Shown here one piece after another: positions 1-7,284 of a DNA stretch of 11,980 nt. Under the pieces are notes generated by a model that worked only from the letters and a program-made list of their open reading frames with translations, had not been told where the DNA came from and made no database searches. Position 1 is the first letter of the stretch, and every line of letters starts with the position of its first letter. The position numbers were made by a program, and so were the translations under genes. The DNA lies in the NCBI GenBank assembly GCA_026770595.1, contig MU634473.1, forward strand, positions 1 to 11,980, written 5' to 3'. The DNA is from Ochromonadaceae sp. CCMP2298 (taxonomy: Eukaryota > Sar > Synurophyceae > Ochromonadales > Ochromonadaceae).

Positions 1-102
1 GGGGGGGAATAGGTGTGTGCAAAGGGTTTATTAGGTGTTTAGTAGGTGTTTATTAGGGTGTTTTTAGGGTGCTTCTTAGGGTGGGGGGGGAGTGGGGCTT
101 AC
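1..102 (-). other. Start of intron 10 of the oxidase with short tandem repeat
   Basis: After the donor GTAAGC at 102-97 there is no reading that continues the conserved Mo domain. On the coding strand the sequence is a degenerate repeat of CACCTAATAAA/CACCCTAAAAA, so the intron runs past the window edge. Confidence 0.75.
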
Positions 103-1254
103 TTCACGGGGCACACTGCCAGGCCCCTCTTGCGCCACAGAGAGCCCCTGTTGTAGCTCTTGGCTGCCTCCATCCTCCTGTCGTACTGAGACCGTGCCAG
201 CAGAGTGTTCCACACGGTAGGCAGGGTGCAGTCCGCTACCACCTGTGTGTGCAGTATAGTGTTAGCATATTGCAGCAGTGAACAAAAGAAGAGGCGGTTA
301 AGACGGTAGATAATGATAAGAGATGGTAGGAGATGGTATATGGTATATAGCATACAAAAGGAATAGGGTTTTAAATTATAATGTGGGTTTTATGCATTTA
401 AGTGTATTGTTGTGGTGGATTTTTAAGGATTGTGGGGGTGTTTACCTGTCCACAGACGGCCAATTTCCCATCCTGGATGAAGTTTTTGGTCTGCACGGTG
501 GTGGGGGGGAGGGACAGCTCTGCGGCTACGCGCTGCACCACCATCTCCGTGCACAGACACGTCTGCACTACTCCGGGTGCGCGCATGGAGGTGCGGGCGG
601 GGGTATTGGTGTAGTACAGCTTCGCCTTGGCCTATGGGGTTTTATAGATATTTGTGCACATCGGGGGTTGGTTTTTTAGATATTTTTGTATATAGAGAGG
701 GGATTAAATACATGCGTATAAAGAGGTAACTTAGGTGGTAGGTAGCATGTGGTGTGGTGTGGTGTGTGGTAGGTTGTAGATAGTGATGGTATGCGGTATA
801 TTGTGTGTAGTCGGACATTCAGCCAATAAAACCCTCCCCTATGCCATAAATCGAATAAAACCCACCTGGTAGTTAGGGAAGAAATAGGCGTTGTCTGCCC
901 AGTTCATGCCCATGTACACACTGCCCCCCGTGTCCCCCTACAGATGGAAATATTGTTTGTAGTGTTAGATATATTGGTATAGTGTTAGATATAGGATTAG
1001 AAATGATAGGAGTATTAGGAATAGTAGATATAGTAGATTTAGATATTAGGAATAGTAGATAGAAACAAGCGTATGTTTTAATGTTATATATGCTATATAT
1101 ATTATATATGTATGTCATATATGTTATACCTCCTCTATGCCAGCGTCCACCGAGAATGTGTACTTGAGAGCGGTGATGGTGCCGTCCGCACTGTAGCCCA
1201 CCTGTGGATAAATGAGGGATACCAGTGGTTTTATTTATTTATTTTATTTCTTAA

Positions 1255-1305
<51 letters not shown>

Positions 1306-4300
1306 GGGATAAATGAGGATAGTGTGTTATTTACCTCGTAGTCGCACATCCATCCCTCCCTGCCTGCCTGCTGGTTCATGTCAGCTGTGCGCGAGTTGAA
1401 CACTCTAACGGGTCTGCCCAGCAGGTACGTGCCCAGTGCCGCAGCACAGGTGGCAGGCACGCCGCGGCTGGGAGGAATGTATTAGATTATGTTTACAGTT
1501 GGTTTGAGTATATATATGAATATTAGAGCATGGATATTAGAGTATGGATATAATATTCACTATAATACATGGGTATTAATACTATCACTATAATACATCG
1601 CATGGGTGGGAATTAAAAGACAGTAATTAAAAGATAGATAAAATGACAGTGGGACAGGGGGATTAAAAGTCGTACCTCAATTTTCCCCCAAAGGCCCCCC
1701 CTGTGCGGGGGCACTTTATGGTAACCTGGTTCTGGGTGATGCCCAGTAGGGACGCCACAGCTGATTGGTATTTGCCGGGGTTCTGGTGCCCACATGTTAC
1801 TTCTATATTGGCGCCGTCAAGGTTTGCGATGGCTGCCTGTGTCTCCATATAGAAGTGGTACTGCCCCCCGGCAGCTATGGTGCCCTTGGAGGTGTAGGGG
1901 GCGGCTGCGAGGGCCTGGTCCACGTCCCCCTGCTGTATGGTGTATTTGGGACCTTTGTGTGTCGATCCGGCGCTTATCGCCTGCTCCAGCGTCACGATGG
2001 GTGGTACGCCCGTTTCCTCGTACGTTACACCCACCAACGCCGCCGCCTCCGCCGCCGCCCTCTCCGTGTGCGCCACCACCACACCCAGCTGAGCCCCCAC
2101 ACACTCCACCAGCCCCCCCACCGGCACGAACAAATACTCACTGCCTATGCCCTTGTTAGACCCCCCCTGAGGCACATCCAGCGCCGTCAGAACAGCCACC
2201 ACCCCCTCCACCGCAAGGGCCCTGGTGGGGTCCAAAAAGAGCAGTTTTTTGGCACACTGGGTGGAGTAAACCAGACACCCGAAAAGTTGCTGGCTCTTAG
2301 CGACATCAGAGGGGTAAACCGCCTCTCCTGTGGCCTGCGCCGGACCCTCCAGCTTTCTAAGCGGCCTTCCTACTGGGCCCTCGTCCGCCGAAGCCCCCGG
2401 GAGGAATAGTTCCACACCTATGTATAGAAGAAAATAAATACATAAGGGGGGTTAAAAGACAAGAAAGATGTATGCGGGTGGGGTTAAAAGACAGAAGATC
2501 GGAGGGTTCATACCTCTGGATATAGGTATGACCCACGGCTGCACTACCGACAGCAGACTGGGGGGCAAAGAGACGGCAGGGAAGCAGCGCAGTAGAGCAC
2601 GGTAGAGAAAAGAATTCATGGCGGATTCGCGGAACACCGGACTTCCCAGCTCGGAGCGGCTGCGTCCGGCGGCGGCCAGGTCCCCCTGCAGCGCAGCAAG
2701 AGCGCGCTGCAGAGTGTTACTGTTAATTGGCGCGTTTAGTAGGACATTCTGGGTGCGCGTGGCGACAAATATCACATCCGAGACGCCCCCGAAGACGATA
2801 CGGGCCGAGAGACACACCGGGCTGGGGTTATAATGGGAGTTGTGTTGTACGAGTAGCTGGAATCCGGCGTTGACCGAGGCGTGTGCGTTACGCAGCCTCT
2901 GGGCCACCTTGAATGTCTCCGTGATGAACTCCTTACCTTGTCCCATACCCTGACCCACACCCATACCCTGCCCCCCCTGCCCCCCCTGCCCCACCTCGCT
3001 GATACTCACTGCTACAATCATCAATCCAGCTGCCTGGAAATCTTCCCATTTAGTTCCCAGAAAGGTCCCCATAGACATTTCAGACAATTGACCAAACTGG
3101 TTTAGGGGTAAGGGGGTGAGGAGGTAAGGGTTAAATACATATTTATAGTATAGCAAGGGTTAAATACATATATTATAGAAATACCTGATTTGACAGCTTC
3201 AGCACAGCCCCGGCGGTGGTAAGGGCCAGCACGGCGTCTGAGGGGAGTTGGTTAAATACATATTTATGGTAAACAAGTGTTAAATACATATATAACAGAG
3301 AATGAGGGTTTAATACATATTTATAGCACATAAATTAGGGTTAAATGAGGGTTGAATACATATAGTATACATAGTATAGAAATGTTACCGGAGGGGAATG
3401 TGGGGTAGCGCAGGAAGACCATAAGGTTGCCTGCCCAGGAGCCGGCGTTGCGCACTTGTGTGTTGGCAACGCGTAGGAGGTGGTGGGCTGTAGGGAGGTG
3501 GTAGTGGGGGGATGGTAGTAAGGGGGGGGTTGTGTGAGTTATGATAATAAATGGTATAAAAACAGATACGTGTTTATCAAAATATGATTTTGTGGTATAA
3601 ATGGTATAGATGGTATAAATTATATGATTATATTTAATAAATGGCATGATGAATAGTTACCTGTGACGGAGAAAACTGAGTGGTGATCGACGATTGAGCC
3701 AGAGGGAGACTCGGACTGGGACACAGAGCCAGAGGCAGAGCCATATCCAGAGGTGCTTGGGGGTGCGTGCTGCAGCAGCAGGCCGATCAGTGTGGATATC
3801 GTGCACGCCGCGCCTACCGTTAGCACCCCCTGTCCTCCCTGTCCCGAGGGTTCGTAGTCCTGCAGTACGAATATGTCTACCTTGTTCACGTCGATGTATG
3901 TGAGCACCTTGTCAGCCGCGTTGTAGGGAGCAGTGCCGTTCAGGTACTTGGTAACTCCCACAGAGGTGTTTCCCCCTACCAATTGGACCGTCTGGGCTGT
4001 TTCAGAATTAGGCGCTACCTCCCTCAGGACAGCACACAGCTGCGCCAGGTTCACTGGGCGGATCCAGCGCTGCCCCGCGTTGTTTGTGAACAGCAGTGGC
4101 TGGGCTGTTTCACTGTATTTGCGCACTAGGGCGAGATCCTTCTCTGCGCGACGTGCACCTTTCGAGCGAGCCACGCCGGCTACTACCTGGCACCCAAAGG
4201 CAGAGGCAGAGGCAGAGGCAGAGGGGCAGCCAGAGGCAGAGGCAGAGGGGCAGCCAGAGGCAGAGGAGGCGCAGGCACTCCCCATCTCCTCCACATCTCC

Positions 4301-5116
4301 ACAGCAGCTGTTCAGATCGTGCCCCTGAGAGGTGCAGTGCTGCTGCTTGGCGTCCGAGCACCCCAGGGCTGCGCAGCCTACCGTGGGGGCGGAAGCAGAG
4401 GCACAGGCAGAGGTGGAGGTGGAGGAACACGCCGAGACAGAGGGGGCAGAGCCCCCCTCTGCGAATGACTGAAACGCCTGCAGGATGGGTCTGTAGCCCG
4501 TGCAGCGGCAAATGTTACCATCCAAATAGGCGTCGATTTCGCGCTTCGTGCTGCTAGTTCCTGCCAATTCGTTCGCCGCATTAAGCGCAGCCATATTGGA
4601 GATCCAGCCGGGCGTGCAGTACCCACACTGCGTGCCGTTGGCCTTCACCAGTCGCGACTGCTCAGGTGATAGGTCTTTTGAGGAGCCGATGCCCTCCACA
4701 GTGGTTACAGCCATGCCGTCATTGGCGCACAAAGGTCTGAGACACGAGTTCACCGAAACAACGCCCTCGGGCTTGGTCAGCACCACCGTGCAGGCCCCGC
4801 AGCCCCCCTCCTCGCAGCCCAGCTTGGTGCCCTTAAGGCCAACTTTGTCGCGGATGAAGGCTGACAGCAGTTCAAAGGGGTCGGGATTAACCAACTGCAC
4901 CTGCGTACCGTTAACAAACAATGTCAGCACGTTGCTCCAGGGGATGTCCCCCATACGCAGGGTCTTCACAAGCTCCACAGTCTGGATTAGAGGCATCCTC
5001 TCCTCATCCTTCTCAGCCTCAAAGCTGCGCAGAAGCTTCGCAATGGTGCGTCGGAAGATGTAAGCCACGACCACCAGCACCGCCGCGGTCAGCGAGACCA
5101 CCGGCAGTGGTACCAT
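103..5116 (-). CDS. Aldehyde oxidase/xanthine dehydrogenase-like molybdo-flavoenzyme, ten exons, 3' end outside window
   Basis: Spliced exons on the minus strand: 5116-3661, 3487-3389, 3237-3185, 3096-2514, 2417-1676, 1467-1335, 1201-1130, 937-866, 631-446 and 242-103. All have GT donors and AG acceptors and keep frame, giving 1178 complete codons. Domain order is that of the family: N-terminal 2Fe-2S domain, helical second 2Fe-2S domain, linker, FAD domain, Mo-pterin domain. Such enzymes hydroxylate purines or aldehydes at Mo and pass electrons through Fe-S to FAD. The start ATG has context AAAAATGG and an in-frame TAA six codons upstream. The last visible exon ends AA|GTAAGC after the motif KRGLAVCPVK, so roughly the last 330 residues, including the catalytic Glu equivalent to bovine Glu1261, lie off the window. 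Active-site residues argue against xanthine as substrate. Family confidence is very high; substrate is unknown. Confidence 0.95.
243..865 (-). other. Introns 8 and 9 of the oxidase flanking exon 9
   Basis: Intron 8 (632-865) has a (GTGTG)n stretch near 750-770 and one GATTAAATACAT copy. Intron 9 (243-445) is AT-rich without an evident repeat unit. No additional exon is seen in either; exon 9 occupies 446-631. Confidence 0.7.
938..1129. repeat. Intron 7 with 18-nt direct repeats
   Basis: TATTAGGAATAGTAGATA occurs at 1013-1030 and again at 1044-1061, and AGTGTTAGATATA at 961 and 981. The intron otherwise shows nothing beyond AT-rich simple sequence. Confidence 0.75.
1230..1305. repeat. (AAAT)n microsatellite with an inverted (TTTA) arm in intron 6
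   Basis: A tract of about 13 ATAA units runs from about 1254 to 1305, preceded at 1230-1249 by TTTTATTTATTTATTTTATT, which is complementary to it. The pair can fold into a hairpin inside intron 6 (1202-1334). Confidence 0.9.
1468..1675 (-). other. Intron 5 of the oxidase, repeat-bearing
   Basis: This 208-nt AT-rich intron carries two copies of TCACTATAATACAT (near 1556 and 1585), two related GGATATTAGAG/TGGATATAAT blocks, and (AATTAAAAGA) copies near its donor. No coding potential is seen in it. Confidence 0.7.
2418..2513. repeat. Intron 4 of the oxidase with direct repeats of GGGGTTAAAAGACA
   Basis: Two copies of GGGTTAAAAGACA lie within this 96-nt intron, near 2450 and 2481. Variants (GGGAATTAAAAGACAG, GGGGATTAAAAGTC) occur in intron 5 around 1610-1671. 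On the coding strand they read TCTTTTAAYCCC. Confidence 0.7.
2514..3487 (-). other. Exons 2-4 of the oxidase: FAD domain
   Basis: Exon 2 (3487-3389) reads ANTQVRNAGSWAGNL, the conserved FAD-domain segment. Exon 3 (3237-3185) is only 53 nt and encodes DAVLALTTAGAVLKLSNQ. Exon 4 (3096-2514) completes the FAD domain and includes KVAQRLRNAHASVNAGF. In exon 4 a Gly/Gln/Met-rich insertion (about 2937-2996) made of GQG and GMG repeats precedes KEFITETF. It reads through in frame and may form a flexible surface loop. Splice phases agree at every border (1, 1, 0, 0, 1), which supports the structure. Confidence 0.88.
3120..3370. repeat. Interspersed intronic repeat, core TTAAATACATAT, on both sides of exon 3
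   Basis: Near-identical units of about 21 nt (plus strand GGGTTAAATACATATTTATA) occur at 3128-3148 and 3157-3178 in intron 3, and at 3250-3270, 3279-3297, 3306-3326 and 3349-3364 in intron 2, spaced about 29 nt. The 53-nt exon 3 lies between the two clusters. A single related copy is at 702-713 in intron 8. Confidence 0.8.
3661..5116 (-). other. Exon 1 of the oxidase: membrane anchor, both 2Fe-2S clusters, linker, start of FAD domain
   Basis: Residues 4-20 are a continuous hydrophobic stretch followed by basic FRR and KLLR, a likely single membrane anchor or signal-anchor that family members normally lack. The 2Fe-2S ferredoxin domain starts near residue 63; cluster I ligands are C101, C106, C109 (CEEGGCGAC) and C125 (NSCLRPLC). 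Cluster II ligands are C164 and C167 (QCGYC) and C203 and C205 (NICRCTGYRP). Residues 221-330 form a low-complexity linker with 11 cysteines. The FAD domain opens around residue 350, with LVGGNTSVGV (379-388) matching the FAD-binding LVVGNTEIGI of animal XDH. The donor is ACAG|GTAACT at 3661/3660, leaving phase 1. Confidence 0.9.
4198..4267 (-). repeat. Coding tandem repeat in the Cys/Ser/Ala-rich linker
   Basis: On the plus strand the unit GGCAGA is repeated many times within a higher-order repeat of GGGGCAGCC plus (AGAGGC)n. On the coding strand this gives repeated GCPSASAS peptides inside oxidase residues 221-330. Each copy adds one cysteine. The frame is kept throughout. Confidence 0.9.
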
Positions 5117-5531
5117 TTTTCTCCGCTTGACTTATATTCGTTCTTGCCACTTTCTGCGGCTACCTGACAGATTCACTCGGCTATCACTCTCAGTGACTTC
5201 CGATTGCAGACACTGGAGTCACTGCAGACGCTGGAGGCACAGTAGACCTCCGCAATTGTGCGAGATCCAGATCAGATCAGATCTCCAGGATCTGTTCCGA
5301 AGCACCACATCACCAACGAGATAGCAGCAGCAAGAGGTCCCATGGGACCTTTAGAGTTGGGAAAAAAAGTTCCCTAAGTTACTTTGCCCCCCCCTCCCCC
5401 TGGTCCCTAAAAAAGGACCGGGGACAAAGTAGGGAACTATTTTTTCCCAACTTTTTTCTTTTTCAAACTTTGGTGGACCTTCCCGATAGGTTGCCAGGTC
5501 GCTGTGATCAGTGATACAATATGGCTCTGAT
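5117..5531. promoter_or_regulatory. Divergent intergenic region between oxidase and HhH-protein genes
   Basis: The two start codons face away from each other, 415 bp apart, so this stretch must hold both 5' ends. It contains a small dyad built from GATC repeats (GAGATC 5262-5267 with GATCTC 5280-5285) and the inverted-repeat element at 5335-5480. I see no clear TATA box. Confidence 0.6.
5335..5480. repeat. Inverted-repeat (hairpin) element, MITE-like or regulatory
   Basis: The left arm (5356-5406, starting GTTGGGAAAAAAAGTTCCCTA and ending GGTCC) pairs with the right arm (5415-5451, GGACC ... TAGGGAAC ... TTTTTTCCCAAC) around an 8-nt loop, CTAAAAAA. Extra unpaired bases occur in the left arm (AGTTA and a C-rich run). 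The outer ends repeat the pattern: AGGTCC at 5335-5340 pairs with GGACCT at 5475-5480. The left end is also a perfect 16-bp palindrome, AGGTCCCATGGGACCT (5335-5350). No target-site duplication could be proved. Confidence 0.75.
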
Positions 5532-5535
5532 ATGA
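5521..5535 (+). other. Four-codon upstream ORF overlapping the HhH gene start
   Basis: ATG GCT CTG ATA TGA encodes MALI. Its ATG has a strong context (A at -3, G at +4), and its stop overlaps the next ATG as ATGA (5532-5535). The downstream frame has no earlier in-frame ATG after its upstream TGA, so ribosomes would meet this uORF first if transcription starts upstream. Confidence 0.55.
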
Positions 5536-6701
5536 TCAGTCCCCAAAGAAGCTCGCGCGGCTGCGTCTGTGCAGAGAACCAGGCGGCGGTGGACCACCTG
5601 CTGGAGCGGGCGGCGGGCTGTCCCGAGGACCGGGGCAGTCTGAAGATCGCTCTGCAGAATGCGGCTGAATCCGTGCGCCGCCACCCTAACCACATCCGCA
5701 CTGAGGCAGATGCGCGGCAGATAAAGAGCGTAGGAGCGGCGATGGCAAAGGGTATCGTGCAGGCCCTGCGCGGTAGATCTGGCGGTGGCGGAGGTGGTGG
5801 TGGTGGGGCGGGACCTGGGCACGGTTTCGGCGGGCCTCTGGCATTCTCCGCGCAGCAAGCCAGCATCGGGCAGCAGAGGCAGCCACCGCCGCTGCAGCAG
5901 CGGTACAGCTGGGATCGCTCCGAGGCAGTGATGGTGTCTGCTTTCACTCCCCCCTATGAGCGCTATGAGCGCTTTCTGTATAACGCAAACCGCGTACGCC
6001 ACGACGCAGAGTCAGGGTCAGGGTCAGGCTCAGGGTCAAAGTCAGACTCCGACCCCGACTTCCCCAGACAAAGGCACTCATCCCCAGATACCATACCCCC
6101 ACCATACTCTGCACCCCCACCCCCCACCTCACACCCACACATATATCATGCCACGCACCGCGGCCGTGTGGGCAATGAGGGTGGTGGTGGCGGTGGTATT
6201 GGCCACGGTGGTGGTAGTGAGCGCGGGACCAGAAGTGGCAGTGTTGGTGTTGGTATTGCCGTTGGTGGAAGTAGGGGTGGTGTGGGCAAGGATAGGAGGA
6301 CAAGCAGTAATGGTGGCAATGGCAGTAGCAGTGGCGGGGGCAGTAATAGCAATGGCAACAGCAGTGGCGGTGGGCTAAGCAGAGCAGCGAGTGTTCTGCG
6401 GAGGATGAGGGAGACGCATCAACTCGTCATGGAGCAGCGCCAGCAACAGAGCCAGCAGCAAAGCAAGGGGGCGAACCCTCTAGTACTTATGCGAGGAACC
6501 TTCCATTCCACACAGCGACTCGCCGCTACTGCTCCCACTACCACTACCCCCACTCTCACTGCTGGCGCGTCCAGAAAGAGACAGCGTCTGACAGGAGCAG
6601 GGACAGACGCAGGTGCAGAAACTAAGGCAGAAACAGAGACAGAAGCAGGCGAAGTGTGGAGAGAGAGGCAGGGTCTGGGTGGGAGACAGCGTCATTACTG
6701 A
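5532..6701 (+). CDS. Helix-hairpin-helix domain protein (MUS81/Pol X N-terminal type) with disordered tail
   Basis: This is a 389-residue reading from the first in-frame ATG. Residues about 15-80 resemble the N-terminal HhH domain of the MUS81 structure-specific nuclease and the 8-kDa domain of family X polymerases. Landmarks are a predicted helix (AAVDHLLERA), KIALQNAAESVRRHP, and the hairpin-like IKSVGAAMAKGI. Such domains bind DNA. The rest is low complexity: poly-Gly (85-92), SG and SD repeats, a His/Gly-rich stretch, Gln-rich QQQSQQQ, and a basic RKRQRL that could be a nuclear signal. The ERCC4-type nuclease core of MUS81 is not found here or in the following 580 bp. Either later exons lie beyond an intron I cannot place, or this is a stand-alone HhH protein. 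The domain call is fairly good; the gene structure is uncertain. Confidence 0.65.
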   Translation: MISPQRSSRGCVCAENQAAVDHLLERAAGCPEDRGSLKIALQNAAESVRRHPNHIRTEADARQIKSVGAAMAKGIVQALRGRSGGGGGGGGGAGPGHGFGGPLAFSAQQASIGQQRQPPPLQQRYSWDRSEAVMVSAFTPPYERYERFLYNANRVRHDAESGSGSGSGSKSDSDPDFPRQRHSSPDTIPPPYSAPPPPTSHPHIYHATHRGRVGNEGGGGGGIGHGGGSERGTRSGSVGVGIAVGGSRGGVGKDRRTSSNGGNGSSSGGGSNSNGNSSGGGLSRAASVLRRMRETHQLVMEQRQQQSQQQSKGANPLVLMRGTFHSTQRLAATAPTTTTPTLTAGASRKRQRLTGAGTDAGAETKAETETEAGEVWRERQGLGGRQRHY

Positions 6702-7284
6702 TGAAACAGTTCGATGCATAGCACAGCACAGCTCGCAGGAAAGTAGAATATAAGTATTTGTAGGCCTATTATTATTAACAGTCAAATCCAAGAAGATGGG
6801 CAATAATTGTTTGAAAAGTGTTTACCGCTAGTATTATGTGTGTATGTGTGCGTGGCCTTCACATAGGGCTCCGCACAGTCTACGGGCAGTCTACTGGTAC
6901 GGGTTTGGCTGTCGAGGGCATAGGAAAGTCCTGGCTGTATGGTACATGCACCGTGCCCAGCGGTCCCACCATACCCCACATACGCCATGCGCCCTGTGCC
7001 ATACCCCATGCCTCATGCCGCACCCTGCAGTTCGCAAAAGCATAGCCAGAAGAGGCCCCTGTCCTCTGTCCCCTGCTGTCCCCTGTCCCCTGCCTCCTGT
7101 CTGACCTCCCTGCTGTCTCTCCCCTCCCTGCCCTCCCTAGCCTCCCTGCCCTCCCTACCCCAATCAGCCCTCCCTACCATCCCCGTTCTCCCTCCCTACT
7201 GTCACCGCCCTCCCTGCCCTCCACCACCTAACGCAGGCAAGCGCTCTCCCTGCACATCCCTCCTGAAGCGTCCCCTCTTGCCCC
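6702..7284. other. Intergenic region between convergent genes
   Basis: It lies between the HhH-protein stop and the stop of the minus-strand 124-aa gene. The first 350 bp show no recognisable gene; the short reading frames there have no family resemblance. The remainder is the pyrimidine-rich tract listed separately. Both genes would place their 3' untranslated regions here. Confidence 0.6.
7055..7226. repeat. CCCTCCCTG-type polypyrimidine tract, G-rich on the minus strand
   Basis: Degenerate repeats of CCCTCCCTGC and CTGTCCCCTG run through the stretch. The minus strand therefore has at least seven GGGAGG blocks close together. It follows the stop of the minus-strand gene at 7285, so it would sit in that gene's 3' untranslated region as a guanine-rich, quadruplex-prone RNA. 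Confidence 0.8.

Larger units (their letters stand above)
103..2417 (-). other. Exons 5-10 of the oxidase: Mo-cofactor domain (incomplete)
   Basis: Exon 5 (2417-1676) carries VGRPLRKLEGPAQATGEA, GGQYHFYMETQ and GGAFGGKL. Exons 6-9 (1467-1335, 1201-1130, 937-866, 631-446) carry LGRPVRVFNSR, the ADNAY segment and TSMRAPGVVQ. Exon 10 (242-103) carries the region equivalent to XDH KRGLCIIPTK. Aligned without gaps to bovine XDH from Gln767 to Phe914, Gln942 (Gln767) and Arg1087 (Arg912), both Mo-site residues, are kept. Leu977, Met1055 and Pro1089 stand at Glu802, Arg880 and Phe914. The spacings of 35, 78 and 32 residues match exactly. This alignment uses my knowledge of the family sequences, not a computed one. 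Confidence 0.88.

Noticed and set aside
101-102. TAA directly after exon 10 as the natural end of the oxidase
   Set aside because: The TAA lies in a strong donor AA|GTAAGC at the usual family position, and stopping here would remove about 330 conserved residues with the catalytic Glu.
1765-2409. Plus-strand frames opposite oxidase exon 5
   Set aside because: The minus-strand reading has conserved molybdenum-domain motifs; the plus frames are shadows.
5351-6002. Minus-strand frames over the HhH gene start
   Set aside because: Pro-rich and His-rich readings of the GC-rich opposite strand, with no family match. Part of one is only the hairpin arms.
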